Positions 28,783-38,079 of a stretch of 64,000 nucleotides of DNA are shown here, one piece after another (the first letter of the stretch is position 1; every line of letters begins with the position of its first letter). Source of the stretch: an uncultured Pseudomonadales bacterium (GTDB lineage Bacteria; Pseudomonadota; Gammaproteobacteria; Pseudomonadales; Azotimanducaceae); assembly GCA_943787425.1 (NCBI GenBank), contig CALSMJ010000004.1:124001-188000 (forward strand), written 5' to 3'. The notes under the pieces are model-generated. The model made no database searches. It was not told the origin of the DNA and saw only the letters and a list, made by a program, of their open reading frames with translations. Position numbers and translations under genes: made by a program.

Positions 28783-29688
28783 TTACGGTGATGTGAAATC
28801 ATGAGTTGGGATTTGTAATGTTTCCAGCAGCATCGGCTTGTAGCGATTGAGTAACGCAAGCGTAATGGCGACCGTCTCAGCATCGATGAAACCAGAAAAA
28901 TTATCCGGCCTGTAATGCATTTGGAAAGCGCGTGTGGCGCGTTGAGATTGATGATCCTGCTCCCCGGTGACGTCAATGGGGTACCCAACAAGTGCCAGTG
29001 CCGATTGCGCGCGGGCGATGTCCAGCGAATTGCCGGTGATCCAATCAAGATAAAATGCTTTATCACCCTCGAAGTACCAGGCGCCAATACCAGCTTGATG
29101 TAGCGCCTGCCAAGGGAACTGCGGACCAGGGTCGACTTTGCGATCGGGGGCAATATCCGCATGGCCGACGACGTTAACGGGTGAGATTTCAGGGTGACGC
29201 TCGATGATGCCTTGTATTAACTGAATGAGGACGTCAATTTGATCGCTCGGGTAGTCTTCGAATCGGCAAAGCGCCGCCAAAGGTTTTAATTGTTTGGAAG
29301 GTGTGGCATCGCTTGCGCAACCCGATCGGTTTACGAGTTCGATGCCAATGCTGCGATCATTTAATGCCGTTTCTCGGAACCACTGGCTTTCGCCGGCATG
29401 CCACGCCCGGTCTGTTTCGGAGACCAGTTTGAAAATCTTTAAGGTGGCGTAAGGGTAGGTGGCGTCATCGAGTCTTGGAATCAGGTAATGCGCACTCACC
29501 GGACGGTTAGAGGTTTGTGTGAGGGCTTTTAATGATGGATCAAATGCCTCCGAGGTAAAGTGAATGACTAAATGATTCACGCGACTGTTCTGATTTTCAG
29601 AGGGCACCTCGATAACTGGTAGTGCGCTGCAGCCGGTAAGAACCAACAGGGCCGAGACGACGTTTACAACGCGTTTGATTTGATTCAT
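28783..29688 (-). CDS. N-acetylmuramoyl-L-alanine amidase, lipoprotein (AmiD type)
   Basis: About 301 residues. A lipoprotein signal ends in LLVLTGC (lipobox), so the protein is likely anchored to the outer membrane. The amidase_2 domain has its zinc ligands in LVIHFTSE and GHADIAPDRKVDPGPQFPW. The C-terminus is a peptidoglycan-binding fold (AQSALALVGYPIDVTG...ATRAFQMHYR). It cleaves the amide between MurNAc and the stem peptide in wall turnover. ATG 29688 gives the lipoprotein signal; the longer frame adds 27 implausible residues. Confidence 0.88.
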   Translation of the reverse strand: MNQIKRVVNVVSALLVLTGCSALPVIEVPSENQNSRVNHLVIHFTSEAFDPSLKALTQTSNRPVSAHYLIPRLDDATYPYATLKIFKLVSETDRAWHAGESQWFRETALNDRSIGIELVNRSGCASDATPSKQLKPLAALCRFEDYPSDQIDVLIQLIQGIIERHPEISPVNVVGHADIAPDRKVDPGPQFPWQALHQAGIGAWYFEGDKAFYLDWITGNSLDIARAQSALALVGYPIDVTGEQDHQSQRATRAFQMHYRPDNFSGFIDAETVAITLALLNRYKPMLLETLQIPTHDFTSP

Positions 29689-29999
29689 TGAGGCGGGCGC
29701 CCTTGGCGTAGGTTGATTAAGGCCATAAGTGTACCGATCGGGTTTAATCCCGACTAGATTCGCAAGCATTCTGAGCGTCCAGGGTCTTGGGTTGCAATAA
29801 CCTTTTAGCTTGATCGCTCAGGCCCTCGCAGGCGTCCAATTGGCTCGGCTGGCGGTGCTGGGCAGCGACCGAATAAACCGATCGAAACGCTCAGAAACAA
29901 ACCAGAAAGGACTGCGTTGAAGCGCGCAACGAGCCGGACCGATAGGGCGCAAGGGTTCGTCCCTTGACGCGCTCGTCAAGGCAAGGCGCTGCGATCTAA
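29689..29999. other. Intergenic region without recognisable gene
   Basis: About 311 bp between the amidase start and the end of the DUF305/LVIVD gene. I see no supportable gene or strong hairpin. Confidence 0.5.
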
Positions 30000-32523
30000 T
30001 CAAGCCTTCGCTAGTGGGGAGGGTCTTGAATCGCTTGAAGTACGTAAGCGCGCAGTGTTTTGTTGGCTGGTGAGTTGTTGCAGCAAGCCAAGAAGGCCTT
30101 TCGCGGATCGGTGGTCCAATGTGTCGAGGGTTGCGGTGATCCTTGCTAGGGCAGTGGATAAATCGGCAGCACTTTTTGCAGGGTTCTGCAGCATCGATAA
30201 AAAGGCTTCAACTTGGACGGCGAGACCCGCTGGCGTTTCGCTCGACCGGGTCAGTTGGTCAAGGTAAGCGCGGGCAACGACGGGTTCAGCTGGCCAGGTA
30301 ACTGGCTGTTGCTGTTGAGGATTAAACGTTGTGCCTTGATCTGCTAGCGCTGCCGCGGCAATTTCATTTGTTGAAAGGTGCTCGCTGGGCGTGAGGGTTA
30401 AAACGTCTAGGCCTCTGACAATCTCGGTCGCATAGATGCGGCCTTGATACCAGTAGCTCGACCAATAACCACCGGTAACCAAGTGGCTGGAGTGGATTGG
30501 CCCGCGGTCAAAATAGCCGATTTCAACGGCGCCTTGGAATCTGTAAAGTCGATTACGGAGATGCCGCCCTGGTACCAAGCTTGTACGAAAATGTCTCGGC
30601 CCGGAACCGGGACAATTGCGCCATTGTGCGCCACACAGTTTTCTTCCTTGGTTTGCGGTGCGGGGAGTTTGTAGTAAGACTGGAACACCAGCTTCTGATC
30701 GACAATGTCAAAGATGGCATTCGCGCCCCAGTTCATTGGATCAAAGGTACGGCAGCGTGGTCTGCCGCCGCCGCCCCACTCATCGGTAAATAAAACCTTT
30801 GTGCCGTCGTTGTTAAAGGTCGCCGAATGCCAGTAGGCAAAGCCTGTATCGGTAACAGCATCAAGGCGCTGCGGCTTTAAAGGATCAGCGATATCGAAAA
30901 TAATACCGTTGCCGGAACAGGCACCCGCGGCGATATTGGCTTGCGGGTAGACCGTAATGTCATGGCATTGGTTGGTTTGGCTTGTCTCTTGAGAGGTCTC
31001 GTCGTGTTTTCCGCCGCGCCATAGGCCGGCCATTTGCCCGGTCTCAAGATCTTCAAAGACTGTCGGGCTGTCTATAATGCGCGCTCTGCCCGGTGCGCTC
31101 ACCGGGATTTCAATGACGTCGATTCGAAACAAGGCCGTGCGGGTGTCCCCAGCGATGTTGCCGACGCAGCCTGCAAGTTCTTCTTCTTTTCGAACATTCG
31201 AGGTGCCGGAATTGTAGACGATGATGCGCTCGTCATCGCTCGCAACCACTGAATGGGTGTGGGAGCCGCGGCAGGTTTGAACTTGCCCGACCTGTATGGG
31301 GCGCTCAAGGTTGCTGATATCAAAGATCCTGAGGCCGCGAAAGCGCTCGGTACTAATGTCGGCAGAGATGCCTTGAAGGCCGCAGTCAACTCGGCCGCGA
31401 TTGTCTTCGACCGACATCAATAGCAAATCACCGACGATCGAGACATCGCCCTGCCCGCCGGGGCAAACAATGGAGCTAATCAGTAGCAAAGGGCGCCTCA
31501 CCGGGCCCGATCTTATAAAGATTGATGCCGTGATAACTGCCGACTGCGAGTAAGTCGCCTGAAAACGCCATGTCGGTATAAGAAAAGCTCAGTAATGGCG
31601 ACCGCTTGGATCTTTCGGATGGTTTCTCGTCAGAATCGCGGCCGTGCTCGAGGTCGCCTTCAGGGCTGGCTAATTGTTCAAACCAATGCGTCGTTTGTGC
31701 GATCCAGGAGGTGTCTGGTGCCGCCTTATCTGATTTTTTGGCACGTAATGGGGGTAGGCCAGACGGGTTGTTGGGGTCGAAAAATCCTGGCGGTTTTGGC
31801 AGGCTCGCTTGGAGCGTCATGTTGTGCGCGGCCTCAGCAGCGTCTCGAAAGCCGGCTGCAAGCCCGGCTCTCGGGTCGATCGATAACCCCGCGAGCAGGA
31901 TATCCATTCGGTCAATTTCGGTCTGCTGCTCGTTTTTTAAATCGGTGATGAACTGGTACAGGGTTGGGTCAAATGCGGATCCTGAAAGCTTTAAGAGGGT
32001 CTTGACCATTTTGAGCGCACCCTCATGGTGGGCAATCATGAGGGTTAAGAATTGCGTTTCAAAGTCGGTGCTGGTGGAGGATGCTAAGGCCTGCATTTCC
32101 TCTGAGTGTGGCCATGCCCATGTTTTTGTGATGCCGCATTTGATCGTGATCATGGGGTTTCGATGTGGCAACCAAGGATTGGTCTCGCTCGGTTAGCCAA
32201 GATTGCATGAATTCGATTTCGTCTTTTTGTGACGCTTCGATTCGGCCGGCGACATCGAGAAAGGCTTGTTGGTTGGTGCGCTCGGAGACCATTTGAGCCA
32301 TATCAATGGCCTGCTGATGATGAACGATCATGTCCTGAATAAATTGGATGTCCTCAACAGAAAATCCCGCTTGACTGACCTGGGCTGCGACCTCCGGGCT
32401 GAGTTCAAGCGAGGGTTGTCCTGGTGGGCCAGGCTGCAGGATCGGCGCAGCGGGCGCCGGCATTGAGATCAAAATCAGCGCCGTAAGGCTCGTGCAATGC
32501 CGAATCGCCGTGGCAGGCCTCAC
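30000..32523 (-). pseudogene. Exported DUF305-DUF305-LVIVD repeat protein, three frameshifts
   Basis: Four overlapping frames read as one ~840-residue protein once three single-base shifts are undone. It has a signal peptide (ALILISMPAPAA). A first DUF305 copy has MIVHHQQAIDMA and a second has MIAHHEGALKM; DUF305 proteins bind metals through such His pairs. A long LVIVD-type beta-propeller follows (FRGLRIFDISNLERPIQVG, GSHTHSVV, CHDITVYPQ, YWHSATFNNDG). The C-terminal ~120 residues are helical. The breaks are near 32104-32113 (+1), 31500-31508 (+1) and 30527-30534 (-1). The whole looks periplasmic or extracellular. Function is unknown; a metal role is inference. Confidence 0.75.
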
Positions 32524-32851
32524 GCCGATCTAAAGCCACGGAAGGTGCGGCTCGTTGCGTCGCCGAAGGATCGCCTCGTTGTTGGGTCTGCGCGGGCCAT
32601 ACGGTTCATTCCTGTTTAGGTAGATAACGGCGGGGCTTGGATGTGCAGTCGCAACGGCGCCATATCATGAATTGGCGATCGTTTCTGTCAGGTGTTGTCG
32701 CAGGTTACCTTCTGTCGGCGTTGGATCAAAAGCCTTAAATAGGGTTGATTACAGAAATGGCTGTTTAAAAGTCTTCATTGAAGGTCATTTAAGCCTTCAT
32801 GGCTTTATCACTTTGGCCTGCTAGCGTTAAGACACTCGCTTAAGGTAGAAG
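32524..32851. other. Divergent intergenic region without recognisable gene
   Basis: About 328 bp between the divergent DUF305/LVIVD and CBS genes, so promoters for both should lie here. AAGG lies just before the CBS start at 32852. Nothing else stands out. Confidence 0.5.
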
Positions 32852-33266
32852 GTGAAAATATGGTTTCAGTCAGAGTCAAAGAGTCACATGGTGTCACAGC
32901 CGGTGACGGTTTTGCACTCCGCAACCATCGCTGAGGCCGCGCGCGCAATCACCGAGCATAGGGTGTCCGGCGTTGTGGTCGTGGTCGATGAGGCGGGGGC
33001 GTGTCGTGGGCATGCTGTCAGAGCTAGATTGCCTTCGTAATCTGCTGTCTGAAGCGTATAACGGCCAGGCGATGGGTGGTGAAGCGGTAGCCCTGGTGAT
33101 GACGACACCCGTCACGACGTGCGCGGCTGATGCGGACATTATTAGCATTGCGGAATCAATGTTGGAGAATAAGCAGCGTCGGCGGCCGGTAGTGGATCAA
33201 GGGAAGCTAGTGGGGCAGATAACGTGCCGGCAGTTGCTCGGGGCGTTGCTTGATTTTGAATCTTAG
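32852..33266 (+). pseudogene. CBS-domain protein, one frameshift
   Basis: A two-CBS-repeat protein of about 137 residues once one base is removed. The first repeat has QPVTVLHSATIAEAARAITEHRVSGVVVV and the second has TTPVTTCAADADIISIAESMLENKQRRRPVVD. CBS pairs bind adenine nucleotides and act as sensors. The break is at a run of five G (32995-32999); with four G the text continues DEAGRVVGMLSELD as expected. Homopolymer error or recent mutation is likely. GTG 32852 or an internal ATG 32889 could be the start. The protein is a stand-alone CBS pair with no fused domain. Confidence 0.78.
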
Positions 33267-33356
33267 CGGCAGCTGATTAAGCATAATCAGGGGCAGATGG
33301 GCGCTGCAGAGGCCGCGCGCCGCAACGCCCCTAATATGGCACGCCGATCTAGGCCA

Positions 33357-33800
33357 CTACTGAATCACAAAGCCGGTAATCATCGCGCGCTCCATTTCAA
33401 AAGGCTTTGGGCCATCTTTGAACATGTTGTTAACGCTTTTTTCTATTTGCTTGATGAACTGCTTTTTACCATCTGGTGCGTTGAGCTCGTCGAATTCAGC
33501 GCCCTGCATCAGCGTTAACAAGTCGCTTTGTATCAGGGGGATGTTATCTTTTATGGTTTGGCTTGAAACCGTGTCGCGAGTTTGTAAGCTCGTCGTGATC
33601 TGAACATACCGCATTTTGCCCTTGACATCGAAATTGGCCACAACCGGCGGAATTTCGACGTAAATAAAAGCTCTATCATCAACTTTAGGCGCAGGCTCAG
33701 CCCCATCGGTCTCGGCAGTCATAACGAGGAAGTAGTACGCAGCGCCGCCTCCGACCAGTAAGACAGCGGCGACAATTCCAATAACGATGAATTTATTCAC
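33357..33800 (-). CDS. FliL-like flagellar basal-body-associated protein
   Basis: A 147-residue protein with one N-terminal membrane helix (IVIGIVAAVLLVGGGAAYYFLV) and a FliL-type periplasmic domain (AFIYVEIPPVVANFDVKGKMRYVQITTSLQTRD). FliL surrounds the flagellar stator and affects torque. No other flagellar gene is nearby, so it may be a paralog of the main fliL. It is a single gene. Confidence 0.8.
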   Translation of the reverse strand: MNKFIVIGIVAAVLLVGGGAAYYFLVMTAETDGAEPAPKVDDRAFIYVEIPPVVANFDVKGKMRYVQITTSLQTRDTVSSQTIKDNIPLIQSDLLTLMQGAEFDELNAPDGKKQFIKQIEKSVNNMFKDGPKPFEMERAMITGFVIQ

Positions 33801-34035
33801 TTCTAGAAGGTGCCCCGGGGCGTAAACTTGAGGGCGCTAGCTTGCCATTATGCCGCTTTATGTTCAAGGCGTGACGGTTGGAAATTCACAAAAAAGTGCT
33901 TTTTGTTGTACTTTTTGAACCAACCGTGTCTGCAGAGTAGCAGTTTTCGCACATATCGTCTTCTTGCTGCCTTCAGTGCCGGGGCAGCTTCAACGCAGGG
34001 ATTCAATGCACAAGCACGTGCCCAAAATCGGCGTT

Positions 34036-34644
34036 TTACAGGTTTTCTTTGTAATCGTCTGAGATTGACTGGTCGATGGCTTCTGCCATTGCGGCGTCCC
34101 CACCACTGGCTTTGGCCAGCATCTTGCCAAAAGAAACCTGACCGGGCGCGTCCCATGCGCTTGTCTCCCAGAGTTTGGATCGAATGAGCGCTTTGCCGCA
34201 ATGAAAAAAGCATTCTTCAATGCGGATTTCGGTTAAGAGGACTGCAGGACGGCCGTAGGCCGAAAAAGTTGCGAGCGCAGTCGGGTCGGCCGTGAGTCTT
34301 GCTTGGCCATTGACGCGCAGGGTTTCGCGGGTGTTGGGGACTAAAAAGATCAATCCCACGCGCCCGGTTTTCAGCACGTTGAGATGACCGTCAGCGAGTT
34401 TGTTACCGCGCCGGTCCGGAATGATGAGGGTTTTGGGGTCCGGTGCTCGGACGAACCCAGGGGCATCGCCTTTTGGGGAAGCATCCAGCTGCAAGTCTTC
34501 GGATACCGTTGTCATGATCAAAAAGGGGGATCGTGCAAGAAAAGCCATTGCGTCATCGGAGAGATGATCGATTTTCTTTTTCTCGGTAATGCTGTGGGGC
34601 GCGCCAATGATGGATCGAAGATGTTGCTCGCTTGTAATGTTCAC
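34036..34644 (-). CDS. Pyridoxamine 5'-phosphate oxidase-like flavoprotein
   Basis: A 202-residue split-barrel FMN-binding protein (PPOX family). LARSPFLIMTTVSEDLQLDASPKGDAPGFV and RRGNKLADGHLNVLKTGRVGLIFLVPNTRETLRVNG are typical of the MSMEG_1061-like subgroup, whose members bind FMN or F420 and reduce or oxidise unknown substrates. It is not the vitamin B6 enzyme. The gene is single. Confidence 0.82.
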   Translation of the reverse strand: MNITSEQHLRSIIGAPHSITEKKKIDHLSDDAMAFLARSPFLIMTTVSEDLQLDASPKGDAPGFVRAPDPKTLIIPDRRGNKLADGHLNVLKTGRVGLIFLVPNTRETLRVNGQARLTADPTALATFSAYGRPAVLLTEIRIEECFFHCGKALIRSKLWETSAWDAPGQVSFGKMLAKASGGDAAMAEAIDQSISDDYKENL

Positions 34645-34718
34645 ACAGGTCTCCAGGGTTAAAGATGGTTCAAGGCAGGTGCTCGCGGTTCTCTATTATG
34701 GGTTAAAAACTCGGGCAG

Positions 34719-35387
34719 TTAGCATCCGGGGGGTGTCGGATTGTCATTAGGTGACAAAGATCGCTGCCATCCGTCTGTCAGTGCTTTAAAATGAAGACAA
34801 GCAAACAAGAGCATTATGAGTAGCATACTCAGATTGGTGAGGTCGCCGGTTTTAAAGATCGCCGCATAAAGACCGAAGGTTAAAATAAGGCCAATGATCG
34901 TGAGCGTGGGTAAAAAATCTGACCACGTTGCGGGGGGGATCGTTGCAAAGAACGACGCATTACCCCCATCGAGTCGCGCTTTCCGGAGTGTGGTTTGCGC
35001 AATCCAGATCATGGTGCCAAAAAGTACACCCATGAGCATAAACCAGAATCCAATTGCTGTGGTGGCTAACGCCTGAATGACTAGAAGCTGAATGAATCCA
35101 ACCCAAAAGGGCAAAATAAATTCATAAACGGTTGGAAGCCACCGAAACCGGGTGACGTTCACAGCGTAAACCAGCCAAACTAAAATGATTGCGATTAAGG
35201 TTGTGAAAATTTGAGTCCACGTCGTCAGAGTCTGCCAATTCAGTGCGTAAAGTACATCGCTATGTAAGACGTGGGTCCAAAGCTGTTCGAGTGCAAGCGC
35301 TTGAATGATGCCAAGAAGGGTTAGAACCACGGCTGGAACATTGGATCGTACTCTATTGCGAATGTCATTCATTAAGATGTCCTTCAT
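34719..35387 (-). CDS. Uncharacterised integral membrane protein (six or so helices)
   Basis: A 222-residue hydrophobic protein with about five or six membrane helices (for example VVLTLLGIIQALALEQLW, FTTLIAIILVWLVYAV, FILPFWVGFIQLLVIQALA, FWFMLMGVLFGTMIWIA, LTIIGLILTFGLYAAIF, LLIMLLFACLHF). No family is recognised and no conserved charged residues suggest a mechanism. The start is ATG 35387 or 35372. It lies 74 bp from the flavoprotein gene in the same direction and may be co-transcribed with it. Confidence 0.65.
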   Translation of the reverse strand: MKDILMNDIRNRVRSNVPAVVLTLLGIIQALALEQLWTHVLHSDVLYALNWQTLTTWTQIFTTLIAIILVWLVYAVNVTRFRWLPTVYEFILPFWVGFIQLLVIQALATTAIGFWFMLMGVLFGTMIWIAQTTLRKARLDGGNASFFATIPPATWSDFLPTLTIIGLILTFGLYAAIFKTGDLTNLSMLLIMLLFACLHFKALTDGWQRSLSPNDNPTPPGC

Positions 35388-35819
35388 TGCTGCCGCTCAA
35401 GAACGCAATAAGTTTTGTCGTGATGTTACTGCAATTGCCGGTTTTGCAGTCATTTTACAAACAATCTCCTGCCTCGCTGGGTTGAATACCAGCGTCCTGA
35501 CGCAACAATGATAATTGCGTGAGGTTTGTGCGGTTTTTCGGCGAGCCTTAATCATCATTAACGCAAACCGCCTATGTCTTTCAGTGTTTCGCAAAACCAC
35601 GCATCATTTTGGGCACGGTTTCAGGCTTTGTTGCGCGGTATAGGCGGATACTCATTCGGCACTATTTCGTGCGAAAACGCATGAAGTACCGCTTTTTAGT
35701 TCAAGCGATGATCTGTTAATAGGTTGAGAGTCGCAAGCCACGGGTTAGACTAGTAATCAGGGATAAGGTTTAGGGCTTCCATCACTCAATGGTTTTGTGA
35801 TCATCCGGGGAGGGATAAT
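35388..35819. other. Intergenic region with a hairpin and T-run
   Basis: 432 bp upstream of the AraC-type gene. On the plus strand an outer stem GCGGTA (35635) / TACCGC (35687) encloses a second stem TTCGGCAC (35655) / GTGCGAA (35669), and five T follow at 35693-35697. This resembles a Rho-independent terminator or leader attenuator. No gene is supported here. Confidence 0.4.
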
Positions 35820-36851
35820 ATGTACGTCAATAGACGGATGGAAAAGCCACTGGGATGGTATCCGGGCCCGTTTGTAATCGGTCTAGCAAGCATCGCCTCG
35901 GATGTTGGTTGTGATGTCGATTGGTTCGAGCGGATCATGTCTGAACGACCTCGCGTTGACCGTCACGAGCGGTTAATTTCCATGGCGTTTGTTCAATCGC
36001 TCTGCGATAGGATCGGTAAACTGAGCCCTCAACTTGCTTTGTCAGAGGTTATGCAACGCCAGTCAGGCCCGCAGTCTGCCTCATTGGTGGCGCTATCTTT
36101 AGGAGAGCCTACCCTAAAAGCAGTTTTAACCAGAGCTGCTGCTATGACGTTGTTGAACACGAATTTATTTACGTATCGCTTCGAAAATTTACCGTTACGA
36201 AAAGCCTATGCCTTGAACTTTCTCCCGATTGCCCCTTTACCAAGGTGGCTGCATGTAAGCTTTGCCCACCAATTTTCTGTAGGCTTGGCAAGGAGGACTG
36301 GCATTAGTGACATAGACATTGAGGAGGTTGTGCTTTGCGGTGCGCGGGTAGCGCAGCGATCCGATTTGAGTGCGCTGACCGATGCTGGCCTCAGCACAAC
36401 GATTGTCTCCGACAGCGCACCTTCTCGGGTTATTTATAAAGCAAAATCCTTGGACCAGGCCAATCGGTTTGCCAATAAGCCATGGCGAAACTTGACCAAT
36501 TCGTTGGTAAATCCGCTCATATCTTCTCGACTTAAAGCTCAGCCGTGGACTTATCGTTGTTATATGATGATCCTCAAGCATTTTGATGCAGGTTTATCGC
36601 TATCTATGGAGGCTATCAGCAATAGCCTGGGAGCAGATGTTTCGACGCTACGCCGATATTTGCAAGTAGAGGCGACTGGTTTCAAGCCTTTGGTCACCCT
36701 TTTCCGGAACCAGCAGGCACAGTTGATGATGATTGATGGTGTTTCAATCGAGCAGATGGCTGAGCGGTTAGATTTTAAAAGCGTCGTATCAGTTAAACGG
36801 TTGTGTCGGGCCGGACTCATAGGCTGCGAAGCGATCCCAGCTTTAAAATAA
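35820..36851 (+). CDS. AraC-type regulator with a degenerate second helix-turn-helix
   Basis: A 343-residue protein of the AraC class with an arabinose-binding-like N-terminal domain. In the C-terminal part the first HTH is recognisable (SMEAISNSLGADVSTLRRYL). The second should read like IAERLGFSDxSxFSRAFKRWTG but reads MAERLDFKSVVSVKRLCRAGL, lacking the usual aromatic and basic residues. It also lacks the usual tail. DNA binding may depend on the first motif only. The small unknown gene follows 113 bp downstream on the same strand. Confidence 0.7.
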   Translation: MYVNRRMEKPLGWYPGPFVIGLASIASDVGCDVDWFERIMSERPRVDRHERLISMAFVQSLCDRIGKLSPQLALSEVMQRQSGPQSASLVALSLGEPTLKAVLTRAAAMTLLNTNLFTYRFENLPLRKAYALNFLPIAPLPRWLHVSFAHQFSVGLARRTGISDIDIEEVVLCGARVAQRSDLSALTDAGLSTTIVSDSAPSRVIYKAKSLDQANRFANKPWRNLTNSLVNPLISSRLKAQPWTYRCYMMILKHFDAGLSLSMEAISNSLGADVSTLRRYLQVEATGFKPLVTLFRNQQAQLMMIDGVSIEQMAERLDFKSVVSVKRLCRAGLIGCEAIPALK

Positions 36852-36902
36852 TTCCGCCCTCTATTTGGCCCATCTTTGAGCGCGCAAAATACCGTATAAC
36901 GT

Positions 36903-36929
36903 CCTGAAATAGTCTTTTTGATTCCGATA
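36903..36929 (+). promoter_or_regulatory. Upstream element shared by the two small paralogs (copy 2)
   Basis: CCTGAAATA at 36903, then TTC at 36922 and GATA at 36926. It matches 20 of 27 bases with the minus-strand element at 28539-28565 and lies the same 35 bases before the ATG at 36965. It is likely the promoter of the small gene. TCCGATAT resembles a sigma-28 -10 half, which is inference. Confidence 0.5.
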
Positions 36930-36964
36930 TCTTAAGGGGAGTTGAAGAGCAAAGGGTGCTTAGG

Positions 36965-37189
36965 ATGGACACAATCGAAACGCTAAAGGATTGGACGCTG
37001 GAATTAGGCGGTCAAGAATACTGTGCTGCATCCTTATCGATAATTCCATGGCCGATCCTTAGAAATTTAGCGCAAGAAAAGGTGAAGCTATTGCGGTTGC
37101 AGGAACAGCAGGTTGCGCAGAAATCGCTCATTTGGCGGCTAGAGCAAGACGTTGTGAAGCTCGCCCAAAATGAATCGACAAAAGAATGA
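36965..37189 (+). CDS. Small uncharacterised helical protein, paralog 2
   Basis: A 74-residue protein related to 28246-28503 (32 of 59 aligned residues the same). Shared features are LKxWTLE, YxAxxLS, PWxxLxNLAxEKxKL and QKSLIW. The C-terminal half is a glutamine-rich amphipathic helix. ATG 36965 has AAAGGG 8 bases upstream; GTG 36956 is an alternative. No function can be assigned. The gene follows the AraC-type regulator and precedes a small membrane protein gene. Confidence 0.72.
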   Translation: MDTIETLKDWTLELGGQEYCAASLSIIPWPILRNLAQEKVKLLRLQEQQVAQKSLIWRLEQDVVKLAQNESTKE

Positions 37190-37267
37190 GTTTGAATTTG
37201 AAAAAAATAACCACCCACCCTAGGTCCTGGTTGTCTGAACGTGCCAGGGGATAAGGAGACTGCCGAT

Positions 37268-37741
37268 GTGCTCAGTCGCGAGGAACGGCGATTTTTAAAT
37301 CGTCGGAGTGATGACCTCAGAATTTTGAGTGGTGAAGCACACGCTCACATAACGCTAAAAATTCGCAGAATCCTTTATGTGGCGCTTTCCCTGTATTTTA
37401 TTAGAGCCTGTCTAATCTTTTATATTGTCAATGATGTTGTTGCTTCCGGTCATGCGCAACAGTATTTGGTTGACGGTGGCATGATGATCGTTCGATTAAC
37501 AGTGCTCTTTATCTTCATAGCTGCTTACCAGCGTTTACTAGACGAGTCTCGGTGGATTAAATCTATTTCCATTGCCTCGATAGCGGTCTCTTGTAGCCTG
37601 ATTTGGCAGGATGCGGAATGGCTTTATTTGACGCTGTCTTCGCAAATCTCTCTGCTATTTGTTTATCCGCTGGTTCTGAGGCTGAGCTGCCTGCTCTGTC
37701 TGATTTGGTCGCATAAGCTTTTAGTCGATAGAGAGGGTTGA
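37268..37741 (+). CDS. Small uncharacterised membrane protein
   Basis: About 157 residues with four hydrophobic helices at roughly residues 40-62, 72-94, 103-122 and 127-146. A charged N-terminus (LSREERRFLNRRSDDLRIL) stays in the cytoplasm. GTG 37268 has AAGGAG 9 bases upstream and is preferred over GTG 37241. I recognise no family. It starts 78 bp after the small paralog gene, so the two may share a message. Confidence 0.6.
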   Translation: MLSREERRFLNRRSDDLRILSGEAHAHITLKIRRILYVALSLYFIRACLIFYIVNDVVASGHAQQYLVDGGMMIVRLTVLFIFIAAYQRLLDESRWIKSISIASIAVSCSLIWQDAEWLYLTLSSQISLLFVYPLVLRLSCLLCLIWSHKLLVDREG

Positions 37742-37992
37742 TCAACCTTTAGAGCGAGGCCGTGAATTTTGACAATTCGAGATTCCATGCTGCTGTCAAT
37801 TTGTGTGCTGTTCTAAATTAACAATGCGGTTTGAAGGCTAGTAAGCACACAAGACAGAGATCGGATGGTTGTTTGGTGATCGATCAAGTGCAAAAAGACA
37901 ATGGTCAACAAAGGGTTGCGATAGCGAAAAGGGATGGACGGCGAAGTGCTGTCAGCGAAAGCCCGTTATTGACGAGCGTGAAGATAAGCACG

Positions 37993-38079
37993 TGGTACCG
38001 AGGGCCGGAATCGAACCGGCACTCCCGTAAAGGAACCGGATTTTGAATCCGGCGCGTCTACCAGTTCCGCCACCCCGGC
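37993..38079 (-). tRNA. tRNA-Leu (anticodon CAA)
   Basis: An 87-nt gene with a long variable arm, as expected for a type II tRNA. Anticodon stem CCGGA/TCCGG encloses TTCAAAA, so the anticodon is CAA (reads UUG). T-stem GCCGG/CCGGC and T-loop TTCGATT are perfect, and CCA is encoded. The first acceptor pair is G-U instead of the usual G-C, which is unusual but allowed. Confidence 0.93.

Noticed and set aside
35371..35511. Short hydrophobic 44-codon frame (MSFIAAAQERN) overlapping the membrane-protein start region
   Set aside because: One hydrophobic stretch only, no ribosome site, overlaps a divergent gene's start.
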